A stretch of 64,000 bases of DNA from contig NGZR01000004.1 in the NCBI GenBank assembly GCA_002197995.1, forward strand, positions 3,534,001 to 3,598,000. Direction: 5' to 3'. The DNA comes from Gaeumannomyces sp. JS-464. Taxonomy: Eukaryota; Ascomycota; Sordariomycetes; Magnaporthales; Magnaporthaceae. This document shows positions 1-10,426 of this stretch, one piece after another (the stretch's first letter is position 1; every line of letters begins with the position of its first letter). Under the pieces are notes generated by a model. It was not told the DNA's origin. It made no database searches and saw only the letters and a program-made list of their open reading frames with translations. The translations under genes were made by a program, and so were the position numbers.

Positions 1-1
1 C

Positions 2-100
2 CAGCTGTGTGCCAACGGCCCTGGGACCGGCGTGCTTGATCAAGTCAAGAGCTTCAACGCCTACCTTGAGAGGGCCGCCGCAGCCCTCCAGGCGAGGTAG
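2..100 (+). CDS. C-terminal end of an unidentified protein, cut by the left edge
   Basis: An open frame enters from the left edge and stops at TAG 98-100, giving 32 residues that end in YLERAAAALQAR. Nearly all codons end in G or C, matching the coding bias of intact genes further right, and the segment looks like an amphipathic alpha-helical tail. No family can be named from so short a piece. It is followed by T-rich non-coding DNA and lies tail to tail with the next gene on the minus strand. Confidence 0.45.
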   Translation, partial: QLCANGPGTGVLDQVKSFNAYLERAAAALQAR

Positions 101-451
101 ATCAGATTCCTGCCATTTTGTGGCGATGAGTAGGGGTTTTGCGATCAAAATTCTATCACGAGTACCGCGTTGCGTTTGATTCATAGGGCGGGCGTTTTGT
201 TACAGCATTTGGGTGGGTGGGTTTGAACCGAGAAGCGCTCGATGGGAGGCGGTATCAGGCGCACTCCAGAGGGCTGTCCTTCCCCTTGGTGTCATCAGGG
301 TAGGCAAGAGGTCATAGACGGGTTTATATAGTACACGGACGTCATCGGATGGAGCGGGTTGCCGTGGGCAATATCACACCAGTGACTGATTCTACGCCGC
401 CGCTCCTTGCGCGGGGCAGACAGCATGGCAAACACAAAAAGAATAAAAGAA
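101..451. other. Intergenic, convergent 3' ends
   Basis: There is no open frame of note. The stretch lies between the stop of the left-edge gene and the stop of the minus-strand CX9C gene, so it should hold both 3' untranslated regions. An A-rich piece (aaaaagaataaaag) near 437 lies just outside the minus-strand stop. Confidence 0.6.
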
Positions 452-1618
452 TCATGAGGAGTCACCGCCGGAGCCTTTGAACACGCCCGAGACCTTGTCG
501 AGTATGGTCTCCTTGCCCTGCAGCTTGCGCAGCTCCTTCTCCCTCTCTTTCTCCAGCCTCAGCTCGTGGAGGCGGCTCGCGGCCTCGGCCTGGGCGCGCA
601 GCTCGGCCTTTGCGGCGGCCTCCTCTGCGGCGCGCTCCTGCTCGGGCAGGTCCTTTATGCGGTCCTCGAACTTCTGGCGCACCTCCGCCGAGATAAGGCT
701 GCTGATCTTGTCCTCGTCCATGTCGGCCGCGGCCGGGAAGGTGGTCCTGGTGATGAGGGGCGCGAACTTGGGCGCGGGGCTGCCCTCCTCCTTGGCCTTT
801 GCGATGGCGGCCTCCTGCTCCAGCATCCGGTGGTAGAGGCTGTCGGCGTGCATCTGGATCTCCTCGTCGACGGTCGCGGGCCGGTCGTGCGCGGACAGGT
901 AACCCAGGGCCTTCAGCAGGCGCTGTCGGAGGAGGGGCGTAGCAGTAATCAGGGGTCAGCACATGGCATGCCTGCTACAGTGGATTACGTAGGTAGGTAG
1001 ACAGTCAGGCAGGCAGGCAAGGCGAAGCAAAAAAAAAAAAAAAAAAAAAAAAAAACAGCGTACCGACTGCATCGTGTAGCAGCGCTCAAACTTGCGCACC
1101 TGGGCGCTGCACATTGTGAACTTTGCGGCCCAGTCGCCGGCCTTCATGCAGTTGGTCCAGTCGAGCTGCTCGAGCGCGCAGTTCTCGAGCGCGGCGCGCC
1201 CAATGTTGGACCGGCGCTCCTTGTAGCCCTCGAGCACGTCCATCAGTTTCTCGTGGTCGCTCTTGGCCTCGGCCTCGACCTCGGCCTGCGGCCGGTACGT
1301 CCGCCACAGGTGCGCGTACCGCCCGTCCTGGAACTGCGACTCGCGCGGCACTGCTGCTGCTTCTGCTGCTGGGGCCGTCGTGCCATCGGCCTGAGTTGCT
1401 GCTGTCGCGGCGGCGCCCGTGGACCGCCGTTGCCTCGAGTCGGGTTGTGGCGGTTGTTGTGGCTGCTGCTGCTGCTGCCGCTCCCCAGCGCCGGCGGGCT
1501 TGAACTTCACTGGCGATTCCTTCTCGAGGAACTCGCGCAGCTTCGGGTCGAGCTTCTGTAGCGGATCTGACCCATTGTTGTTCGGCTGTCCGCCGAAGAA
1601 TCCGTCGAGCCACCCCAT
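452..1618 (-). CDS. Twin-CX9C (CHCH-like) protein, function unknown
   Basis: Two exons, 1618-1064 and 922-452, joined in phase 0 across a 141-bp intron (GTACGC...GACAG), give 341 residues. The N-terminus MGWLDGFFGG is followed by a Q/P-rich linker. A conserved central part then carries two CX9C motifs, CALEQLDWTNC and CSAQVRKFERC, separated by 12 residues. The second exon continues with RLLKALGYLS and a long charged helix. Paired CX9C motifs usually form a disulphide-bonded helical hairpin and are typical of small mitochondrial intermembrane-space proteins, but this protein is longer than those and I cannot name it. The start is the ATG after an in-frame GTG. The first codon of exon 2 directly follows the acceptor and continues the conserved frame. 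A mitochondrial location is inferred. Confidence 0.8.
1029..1055. repeat. Poly-A run (poly-T on the coding strand) inside the CX9C intron
   Basis: Twenty-seven consecutive A on the plus strand, lying just downstream of the intron donor of the minus-strand gene. Reading through without splicing would give a run of phenylalanines and then a stop, so splicing is required. Confidence 0.95.
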
Positions 1619-3299
1619 CACGACAGTATGGCCTTTTGTGGGCAGCTAGGCTAGCGCATGTCGGAGCCTTTTGCTTCTCTTGTTTCGACTGCCCCTCAAC
1701 ATCCGCGCCCACCCTGGCGGGCCGTGATGCTCAAGGAAAGTTTACTCCACTCGGTGGATTTTGGGTGTGTTACATAAGCACCACCATAACGCGAGCACAT
1801 AGGTCTGGCAAACTGCTTATATTCCTTCCCACACCTTCACACAACCACATACGACCATACCCACTGGAATGTACGGGATCCCGTCCGCTCTCCCCTAGTC
1901 AAACCAGTGAGGGCTGGCTTGACTACTAGAGAGTGATTGGGATCCCAAACTTCTAACAGCTGGCCAATGATGTTGTGTTGGTCAGGACTGATTGTTAATC
2001 AATGTTATGGGGTGGCGGGCCTGGCGGGCCTGACCCCACTTTTTTTTGGAAGGTGCAGGCATTGGCCCGTGCGGAAGTGGGCCCGCCAATTCTGCCGGCC
2101 CTGACCGCCTGCCTGCAAAGGGTAGAAAACTCTTGGCGTGGTCTTGGTGCAAGGCACCGAACCCTCCCTTTGTCCTCTAGCTTTTGATAGTTGTCACGGC
2201 CGGCAAGAGGTCCAGCCGCACGTGACCCTGGATCCCACACCGCACTAGATAACCCTACCTCCCACAGCCGGCCCTGCGGGCCTGGCCTGCACCGGAATAC
2301 CATCTTTCTGCTCCTCCATATACCAGACACCTAGACGGTGTGATAATAGTCAATTGCCCTACTGCAGCCTTGCCTCTCTGGTATTTGAGGATCCCCAATA
2401 ATCAAGGTCAATTGAAACGAGGAGAGTGATTGTGATTTGCTAAACCTGAACTGCTGGCCAATGGGGCCCATCCTGGGTACTATATAACCCCACCCTCCCA
2501 GATCCAGCCCTACGGGCCTTCTCTGAATTGAAAGAATCCTCTCGACCACTTTGAACCGCATCCCTATGTGTCCGTGACAGCCTCTTCTACAGTACTGCTA
2601 CAGCTCTTCCCTCGTCCCTGGCCTCGGGCGCAGACAAAAGCGCAGACATAGCCGCATAGGCCTTTTTAAGGGTGACGCCGGTTTCGTGGTGACTATGGCT
2701 CCCAAGTCGTCACTAGCTGGCAGTTCATCAGCCTAGAGGTATCATTCAGGGCCGTCTGGAAGACATGCCGGCTGTAGCTGCAACAAGGGGGTGCAGCCCG
2801 TATCACGTGACCTGGTCGCGTGACTCTCCACTTGTATTTAGCTTCACGTACAGGATCCGGCTCTCCGGGCCTCTTTTGCACTTGAAATCATACTCTTCTG
2901 CCTACTGTTTGTTCCCGCCCTCATCGCCGTGACAGGGTTCGCGGCTATTTACTGGTACAAGCAGGGCGGCGACATGCCCTGGCCACGAAAACGCCTGGCA
3001 GGTCGAGGCGGCAGTGGCGCGTGTCCCGCTGTCCCAGGCACCGTCTAGGTACCTGCCAGACACGCAATACATCATTGTTTCCGTGCGAACTTGCTGTCAT
3101 GCGAACCAAGCGTTCTTGACACATTGTGAGGGAAGGTCAAACTCGACATGGTGTATGCGGCGTGGTGGGTAAGAGCTATTCTTTCCCCAAAGAGGCGGAG
3201 CCACCACCTCTCTGGGTTCGGGTAAGCGGCAGGCTAGCGTGACGGGAGCTAGGAGCCAGGGCCAAACGCACTTAACGCAGGGTGCCGCGACTGGCGCGC
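1619..3299. other. Non-coding block with three diverged repeat copies
   Basis: No convincing gene. The left part is the promoter of the CX9C gene. From about 1929 to 2960 the sequence is built of related segments (listed separately). A TATA-like element TATATAACCC lies at 2481-2490. Open frames here are short, lie on both strands and show no coding bias. Confidence 0.55.
1929..2960. repeat. Three diverged copies of one segment
   Basis: Copy A starts at 1929 (gagagtgattgggatccc) and shares with copy B at 2432 (gagagtgattgtgattt) a start and then CTGGCCAATG. Downstream both have an AACCC(T/C)ACC piece followed by CC.GCCCT.CGGGCCT (near 2255 in A, near 2487 in B). Copy A is split by about 280 bp of other sequence between these blocks. 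Copy C, near 2845-2935, matches the tail of B (GGATCCGGCTCTCCGGGCCT, then CCGTGACAG). The copies are alignable by eye only in blocks. They may be a decayed element or a duplicated promoter region. Confidence 0.45.
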
Positions 3300-3872
3300 C
3301 TACGCGCCGTGGCGCCTTCGCAGCGCTTCGAAACCGTCCCCGGACGCGGTCAAGATCCTCCTCGACGCCGGGTGGACACGGAGGCGCGGGACGCGCTGGG
3401 CCAGACCCCGCTGCTCGCCTACGCCGCCTGCTGGCTGACCGAAGCGTCGTCGCTGCCGGTGATAACGCGGAAGCGCGTAGGGACGATGACGATAGCGACG
3501 GCTATCCCGTTTTTCGCTTACGCCGAGTGCTTCGAGCTCCTGGCGGGCGCGTGCCGCGACGTCAACGCCGTTGACGGCGAGGGCAGGACGGCGGTGCACC
3601 CGCTGGCGCGTGAGGAGAACCACGAGCGGACGGCGAGGCAGCTCGTGGACGTGCTAGTGGACAAAGGGGCGGACCTGAGCGTCCGGGACAGGGAGGGGGT
3701 GACGGCGCTGGGACGTCTGAAGGCAAAGTTCGGGATCGAGCCGCAGGATATCAGTACTCCGCCGAGCAGGCCGGGCTCGCCCGCCTCGCCCCGCCGGCCC
3801 ACCACGCCGGAGCTGGAGGAGATCATGCGCGAGGCGGATGAGGCGGATGGGTATCCTGATTTCGTGCCGTGA
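3300..3872 (+). pseudogene. C-terminal fragment of an ankyrin-repeat gene, paralogue of the one at 4.4-6.1 kb
   Basis: The frame ending at 3872 encodes ankyrin units: DTEARDALGQTPLLAYA, then CRDVNAVDGEGRTAVHPLA, then VDVLVDKGADLSVRDREG, followed by a P/S-rich tail. The upstream part DAVKILLDAG lies in another frame. The break is at the G-run 3370-3372, where one more G would restore the usual LLDAGVDTEAR order. No N-terminal part or start codon precedes it. The order and spacing match the last three repeats of the downstream ankyrin gene, so this is a truncated tandem paralogue. Ankyrin repeats mediate protein binding; nothing more specific can be claimed. Confidence 0.7.
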
Positions 3873-3891
3873 CATAACGGTATCCCCTTGA

Positions 3892-4003
3892 GTGCCAGAA
3901 GACTCCGGTCTGCAGATCCCGCAATCTCGCCCAACCAGGACTTCGCATCAGAGATTGAAGTGTAGAAACTTTCCATTTTCAATGTGCCGGAGTCTTTTGG
4001 CAC
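3892..4003. repeat. 112-bp segment bounded by 17-bp inverted repeats
   Basis: GTGCCAGAAGACTCCGG at 3892-3908 is the reverse complement, with one mismatch, of CCGGAGTCTTTTGGCAC at 3987-4003. No flanking target duplication is visible. It could be a MITE-like insertion or a hairpin downstream of the ankyrin fragment. Confidence 0.55.
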
Positions 4004-4017
4004 GTAAGCAGATGGTT

Positions 4018-4024
4018 TATATAA
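4018..4024 (+). promoter_or_regulatory. Possible TATA box upstream of the ankyrin gene
   Basis: TATATAA within GGTTTATATAAACATT, about 360 bp before the ATG at 4387. The stretch from 4025 to 4386 has no coding frame and would be promoter and 5' leader. The distance to the ATG is long for a fungal gene, so the assignment is weak. Confidence 0.3.
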
Positions 4025-4386
4025 ACATTATTCCTGCGGTGCGCCTTGGCGAGTTCCTCCGCGGGAGTCTACAAATTCATTTTAACCCGTTGGCGGTTGG
4101 CAGATGAAAAGCACAAATTCGGTCGTGTGAGGGCGGAAGTCCTTGTTTGGGAATTGCCGCCTGGTTTTTCAACACGCGACAGTCGTCACCCAACTGTGTA
4201 AAAGCAAGGATCCAAGGTTGTTAGTGGGGCTTCCCAGGCATCAACATGCATATGAGTTCAAACACCCGCCAACCAACCTTCCGCAACACGCTTCTGATCT
4301 TCACCGACTTTGCTCGTACATCCAAAATACATCTAGTCAGAGGTCCATCTCCAAGATAAACCTAGTCAAAATATAGGCAAAGCGCA

Positions 4387-6097
4387 ATGGCAAGCCTGGA
4401 GGCTCCCCTGCCTGGAATCCAGGACCCGTCTCCAAACATCTGCGGCGAAGACGACTCGTGGCGAACAGAAGGCTGGGCTGGCCCCCACGACTCGAGCGAT
4501 GCCGAGTTCTTTCAGGCGGCGAAGGAAGGCAACCTGGAAAGACTTAGGGCCGCCATCACCCCAGATCTCAACCTCAATCTCCTGTACGGCAAATTCGGCG
4601 ACTTGTATGGCGAAACGGCTCTTTACGCCGCCGTCCGGGGGAATCACGTCCATATCGTCGAATTCCTCATCGAACTTGGCGCCGATGTTGAGATGAGGCA
4701 TATCGATCACACTTGGGAGCTAAGGCCGCTCCACGAGGCAGCCAAGCAAGCCAACCCGGACATTATCGGTATGCTCCTCGACGCCGGTGCCGATATCCAG
4801 GCCAAATTCGACAATGGCTATGACGATAGCGGCCTCGCGACGTCCCTGGTTTTAAGGCACATGGAGCGGCAAAAAAGCCTCTTTTTCAAAGGAGGGCAGG
4901 TCGAGCAGAGACACCTCGACACGATCGAGCTGCTCCTTAGCCGCGGCATCGACATTAATGCTCCGTGCGGCTTTTTAACCCTAAACCTGCTCGAATCGGC
5001 GGTCGCAGCGGGCTCGGTCAACCTCGCCAGGTCGCTGGTTGCCCGCGGCGCAGCTGAACATGTATTCCTTTCCAGCGATAAGGGAAGGCCCAGTAACCGG
5101 CTCATTTGCGTCGCTGTTAAGCATAACGCGACGACGCATATGCTAAAGTACCTTATGGGAGAGCTTGGTATTAAAGACCCCAATGTGGAGGCTTTATATC
5201 ACATCGCAAGTTACTGCCAACCGTACGAGGCGGTTGTTCCTATGGCGCGCATGCTGTTTAACGCCGGCATGACCGACCCTAACCGCGACGCCAGCTTCCC
5301 CAACACGAAATTGGTGTGGGAGCAGCTTCGCAAGGCTGCCTCTATCAACAACCTCCCCCTTGTGCAGTTTTTGCTCGACAAAGGGGTGAACGTTAACGGG
5401 CCGGGCTGTTACAGAGAGACCCCGTTTCTTAAAGCCTGCGAGCGGGCCGGGGATGCGGCGCTCCTCAAGCTGCTGGTAGAGCGAGGTGCTGACAAGAACT
5501 ACCGTTTTCCAAAACAGCGGCACTATGCGAGCGGGAACAATGCTCGTAAGTGGCACTTTTAATAGCAAACCTCCGACTACTTTCCTGCCGCTTTTCCATC
5601 TCCGAAAAGGTCTGTGCTAACTTATGGCCCACGGCTCCCACCTCCAAAGTGCACCAGACCGCAAAACGCCAATATCAAGACTGGGCCAGCCATGGCGATG
5701 TGGTCAGATTCCTCCTGCAGTCCGGCGTGGACGTGGAGGCCCGAAACGCCCAGGGCGAGACCCCGCTGCTCACCCACGCCCGCATGATGGTGTCTGGATG
5801 GGGTGAGCCCGACGACAGCGCCATCCGTTTGGACTGCTTCAGGCTCATCGTGGAAGGCTGCCGCAATGTCAACGCGGTCGGTCGACGGCAAAGGCATGTT
5901 CGGCGCTGCACCTGATCGCCTGCAACGCGCGCGACGTCCCGACGGCCAAAAAGGCCGTGGACCTGCTGATCCAGAGGGGGGCCGACCCCAACATCCGCGA
6001 CCACGAGGGTACGACCGGGGCGGCCCGCCTCAGAGAGAAGCTCGGGATTGAGCTTGATCTTGCCAGCTTGCTGGGCTGGGTTGTCATTCAGAACTAG
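4387..6097 (+). pseudogene. Ankyrin-repeat protein gene with two frameshifts near its 3' end
   Basis: Exon 1 (4387-5545) starts MASLEAPLPGIQDPSP and carries about eight ankyrin units, for example GETALYAAVRGNHVHIVEFL and LRPLHEAAKQANPDIIGMLL. A GTAAGT intron (5546-5649; branch GCTAAC) leads to exon 2, which continues in frame with DVVRFLLQSGVDVEARNAQG. At 5875-5884 a CGGT duplication (+4) breaks the frame, and an extra T at 5899-5900 (+1) shifts it again. The third frame then gives ALHLIACNARDVPTAKKAVD and ADPNIRDHEG and ends in VVIQN at TAG 6097. If the breaks are real, the product ends at about residue 475, shortly after the second frameshift region. The last repeats match the fragment at 3.3-3.9 kb, so the two are tandem paralogues. 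Function is unknown beyond protein-protein binding. Confidence 0.75.
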
Positions 6098-6549
6098 GTA
6101 GTGAACAAGTGGGATGATCGCCCTGATGGTGGGTGAAATATGACGGTACGAAAGATAAACATCTAGATTGCTGCCTATAAAGCTAGTTCTTGCACTTTCA
6201 AGCCACTATTTTTGTATATCTGTATGCTCTAACAAACAAAATGCTGTTTTTGCTATTTCCCAAAACAATGCTGCGCCTAAACGAATGCTATGTTCAAATC
6301 AATGCTATCTCCAAACCAATGCTATATCCAAACCAATGCCATGCTTTCCCAAACAAATGCTACCTATGCTTTCTTTAAACGAATGAGATCTTCTCCCAAG
6401 CAAGTGCTGTCACACTCCAATCTTAGATCTCAATGGACCGCGGTTGCCATCTCAAAAAAGGGAAGAAGAAGAAAAGAAAAGGCCCCTGTTACTCTGGGAC
6501 ATCTCTTTATCCGGGGGGTCTGGCAGAGTACGGACGAGCGAGGCCGCCC
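6098..6549. other. Convergent 3' region with a degenerate tandem repeat
   Basis: No gene is visible. It lies between the stop of the ankyrin gene and the deduced stop of the minus-strand secreted-protein gene. It holds the AATGCT-type repeat listed separately and an A/G-rich run near 6457-6485. Confidence 0.6.
6225..6385. repeat. Degenerate tandem repeat with an AATGCTAT core
   Basis: At least eight units of roughly 15-20 bp share CAAA..AATGCTAT, for example CAAATCAATGCTATCTC, CAAACCAATGCTATATC and CAAACCAATGCCATGC. Both strands and all frames are low complexity, and the short open frames here are by-products of the repeat. Confidence 0.8.
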
Positions 6550-7696
6550 CTAAGCCGCAGCCCTGGCGGCTTTGGTGGCCTTGCCACCCGGCGAACCGGA
6601 GGGGGCCTTTGTAGTCTTCTTCCCGAGGCCGGCGCCCTGCTTGTCGGCGCCGTCGTTGGGCGGCTGGCCGGCGGGCCCCTTCTTTCCCTTGCCTTCCGTG
6701 GGGGCCTTGTTGTCCTTTCCTGCGGCGGAAGCCTTGTTATCTTGCCTGCCACAGGAGCGCTGTTTTTCTTTCCTGCTGGAGGAGTATTGTTTTTCTTTCC
6801 TGCCGTGGGGGCCTTGTTGTCTTTTCCTGCCGCAGGAGTGTTGTTTTTCTTTCCTGTCGGAGGAGCCTTGTCGCCCTTTCCTGCAACTGGAGCTTGGGCC
6901 TTGCCCTTGCCACTGCCACCAGCTGGAGCAGAGCTGCCACGGGTGTCCTTGGATTGTTTGCCTTTACCCTTGCCCTTGCCTTTACCGCTCAGGATCCTCT
7001 GCGGATACGCAGGATGAGGTGGGGGAGGTGATGTTGGCCGGGGGCACGCCTTGGCCTGGCCGCCATTGTCCTTTCCGGGCTGGCTGGCCCGGGGGTCCTG
7101 AGTCTTGCCGGTTTTGAGGTTTTTTCCGGACTTGGACTTGCTCGTTGGACTTGGCGTTGGGCTTGTTGGATGTGGACTTGTTGTTAGCCTTAGGCTTGTT
7201 GGTCGTGGGATTTCCGGGCTTGTTGCTGGCTTGTGTTTTTGTGACCTTGCCAGCTCCGGGCTGGCTGCTTAGGTCCTCAGAGCGCCTCTGTCGGCCGATA
7301 TTCAGGTTTTGCATGCGGGCGATTTGAGCATCGACCTCCGCCTGAGTGGGACCTCCTTGATGACCGCTCTGTCCGTGATCGCCCGGTTGGTAATAACCAC
7401 CAGAACCGTCATAAGTGTATGCTGGTTGATCGTTGTCCTCTCCAGCTTCGGACGAGCCTCCCACTCCAGGATTTTCCTGTTCTGGGTAGTATTCCAGCAA
7501 CTGCTCCTCGGTCCAGCCTTCATCGTAGCGCTCTTTCGCATATTTCCTTAATTCGGGATTTTTAGACCAGCGCGCGTTCCTGTACCAATGCGTGCTCCCT
7601 CCGCCGCACTGCCCGGCCTGAATTTGTGCCGCATGCTCTTGGTTGCCCGGCGGGGGAGGATTGTCGTCCGAGGGTATATTGCTGTTGTGCCAATAT

Positions 7697-7727
<31 letters not shown>

Positions 7728-8662
7728 TGCCGCCGCTGCCGTTGTCGTCGTCGCTTGGGGGAGGGATCTGGTCGCTGTTATAGTTTTGGCCGCCATCATA
7801 ATATTGGTGTCGAACATTCCACATCTGCTCGACCTCGAGCTCATGGATGCCGGTGTTGGGAGTCGGGCCTGTTATCACCCTGAATTGCGTTCTGCCCCGG
7901 CCGAGGTTCCTGCTGTAATACGTATTGATGTCGCTGCAGCCGAAGTTGTCGGGGCCCCAAGCGGTGCAGAACCCTTTGGTGGTCCCATGGACGCGATGGA
8001 AGGCCACCGCTCTGGTGTTCTCTTGGGGCTGCGTGTATGCTGGTTGTCTGTAGGCCAGCTGCATATCTCCGTGCAGGCGTATGAGGTTGACCTCCCACAA
8101 AGCCCCTGAGTATTGTGGTCCATCAAGTCCCCCATTGCCAACGTCGACAAGCATTGACTGATCGAGTTGCCGAAACCCGCTTGAAGGTCCCTGTATCGCT
8201 CGATAGCGCCTCTAGGAGGATTGGGAACTTGACGGACGAGGCAGCGTATATAATGTTGTCGCTCAATTCCATAATGCCATAACTTTTGGTAAATGGTCTG
8301 CGCTGATCGCCGAAGTTCTGCTGGTCCACTCAGTGTGAACATCTATCATCTCCAGATAAACCATCCGTGCGATGCGCATGAGATGATCGTCGGTGATTTG
8401 GGCGGGAGATTTGACCTTGAAAATGACGGAGTAGCTCAGGAAAGCCGGTGCTGCCGAAATCACCAAAGATTTGATCGAGCCTGACGCCAAAAAAACTCCC
8501 CGTAGGCTCATTTTTAATACCAGCGGCTAAGCCGGTTGGATCTTGGGTTTGAGGCAGTTCAGGCAATCGATCGGCTTGGGGCAACGGGGCTCCCAGAGAT
8601 AAAGTGCTCGAAAGCAGCCCGATGACGGCGAGGAGGGCTATTCGTGTACCCCTGAGCAGCAT
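6550..8662 (-). CDS. Large secreted protein with a Gly-rich stretch and a Lys/Ala/Pro/Asn repeat tail
   Basis: Exon 1 (8662-8521) encodes a signal peptide (MLLRGTRIALLAVIGLLSST). Introns 8451-8520 and 8212-8283 (GT...AG, 70 and 72 bp) keep one frame through VIFKVKSPAQITDDHLMRIA and VAFHRVHGTTKGFCTAWGP. Then come a run of glycines (near 7735-7697), a Q/Y/E-rich part and an N/K-rich part. Without correction the frame stops at 6982. The DNA beyond still encodes clean GKKNNTPAAGKDNKAPTAGK repeats to TAG 6550-6552, reached if one G is removed from the run at 7040-7044 and one base is added near 6740. Six-cysteine or enzymatic motifs are not obvious and I do not recognise the family. The splice sites (GTATTA, GTTATG) are weak but restore one frame. 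Export is inferred from the signal peptide. Confidence 0.6.
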
Positions 8663-8894
8663 GGCGGCGAAAGAACAAGACCTCAGCTGGGGCAAGTAGA
8701 CGGGGAAAGATATAGGATGTCGAGCAAAGAGTGTGCGGTGGACAGGATGAAGGAGGAAAGGAAGGCTTTCGGAGGTCGTAAGGTATAAGAGCAGGACAAA
8801 AGTTAGGATATTTGGAGAGAAGTATTGGTTGTAGAAGATGATGAGGCTTGCTGTGTTAAGTTGGTAATGGTATCTTAAGTTCCAATCCACAGCA
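8663..8894. promoter_or_regulatory. Probable promoter and 5' leader of the secreted-protein gene
   Basis: This stretch lies directly upstream (minus strand) of the signal-peptide start. It is T- and CT-rich on the coding strand, as is usual for ascomycete leaders. No clear TATA element is seen. Confidence 0.35.
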
Positions 8895-9341
8895 CTAGAG
8901 CTTCGAGCTTCCCTTTTTATAAACAATTACAGAATATTTTGACCGTACACTGGAGCACACTTGATGGTAATGTCCGCCGATAACACCAACACGAACCACA
9001 CCGTTGGTAGCCGCCTCTTCGGTCAGCGTACCATCCAAGCTCGTAATATCGATGGCTGTGTACTCTGTGTAATAATAAGGGAAGGGACGCGATGCTACGG
9101 GCTGGTGGATACTGATACCCAACAGCCCGCGGGGGTTGCCATGATAACACCGACGGGCTGTGTTAGTCTCGCTAGGAACGTACACATCAAAAAACAGGGT
9201 ATTAGTTGGCACAGCCTCGCTCTGCTTCTTCGTGAGGCTTTGGAACCATGACCACAGCTCCTGTGCCGCCTGCCCTCCTCCATGCCGAGAGCTCGTGGGT
9301 CCAGGTCGAGACGCAGAGAGAAAAGACAGGGGGCGGCCCAA
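8895..9341 (-). pseudogene. Possible small gene fragment, unknown
   Basis: This minus-strand frame without an ATG has a protein-like composition in its second half (TNTLFFDVYVPSETNTARRC, then GVVRVGVIGGHYHQVC). A hydrophobic stretch GVVLAVGLSVWAAP lies just upstream in another frame and would join it if the C5 run near 9335 had six C, but no in-frame ATG precedes that part either. This may be a decayed small secreted protein. No homologue is recognised. Confidence 0.3.
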
Positions 9342-10426
9342 ACAGATAGGCCAACGGCTAATACCACACCCACTCCCGAGGCACCAACATTGCGACCAAC
9401 TTATGTCGTAAATACAGTCGCCGTCATTTCGAGGCTGTTTCGACAGCGGCTAGATACCACTAACAGACCTAATCAGCGCAATCTTTTGAAGCATCATTTA
9501 CAATATGCTGGATACTGCATCGGGACCATCTTGCTCAGTCAGGAAGCCGGGAGGCTGCGTATCTTTGGTGTCTTCCGCTTCTTTGCAAGGTCACAAGACC
9601 TGTGCCGGGCCAACAAGCCATGTGTGTCCGCTGCGCTGTGACTGGGGTAAAGCCCAAAATAGGACTGCTGTTGGCCAAGCAGCCAACAAGACCAAAAGGC
9701 ACGGTTAAGACCCGGCCCGGTGCTACGGAAAAGTGTTCCGCAAACACACTATGCGACGTCGGCTTTGGGCGGCACAGTCAGCCGGACCAGAGTAAGGTGG
9801 AGGAGACACGTTGGGCCGTTAAATGAAATTGGGAAATGCTTGGGTGTGTGGCAGGTTCGGCAAAGTGAAGCCCTCCCCAACTCAACCAAAAGGGCAACAA
9901 TAACAAATCTGGCAATTTGTTCAGAGTTGGAGGGCTATAATGGCCATGGCGTTGTGCCACAGCGCCGTGCCATAACAGGGTGACGGAGCGGCGGGCTGGA
10001 GATACGACGAAGCGGCAAATTGGTAGAATGAAGGAATCTACATAAAGTGGAAGATTATGGAGGGATGTAAGTTGCTGGGGAGGTTATAAGGCTTAGTACT
10101 GCTCTACCAACAACCATCGATACATACCACAAAGGTATCCCGCACGGCAAAAAAGAATTCATGGCGTCCATCTCTTGCCTCGATTCTTTTTGTTTGTTTA
10201 TTTTCGACTATCTTCTTGGCCTTGGCGCCAGCGGGAAGATGTGCCAACGTTTTTCGCCTGGACAAGGGGGCTTTGCGGCACAGCTTGGGATCAACCAACA
10301 CAAGCCTGCGCCGAAAACACTGGGCTCCACGCACGACGGCCAAATACCACGTCGAAAATAGCGTTGGCCTGCTGTGCCACCCAACACACCACTTCGCGTC
10401 CAGACGCGCCGTATCCGTGCAAGCGT
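9342..10426. other. Non-coding stretch
   Basis: Several short frames on both strands, none with coding bias or a recognisable motif. No repeat unit was seen. It separates the unknown fragment from the MYND pseudogene. Confidence 0.5.

Noticed and set aside
6433..7117. Plus-strand Leu/Phe/Gly-rich frames that look membrane-like
   Set aside because: They are the antisense of the Lys/Asn/Pro repeat tail of the minus-strand secreted protein.
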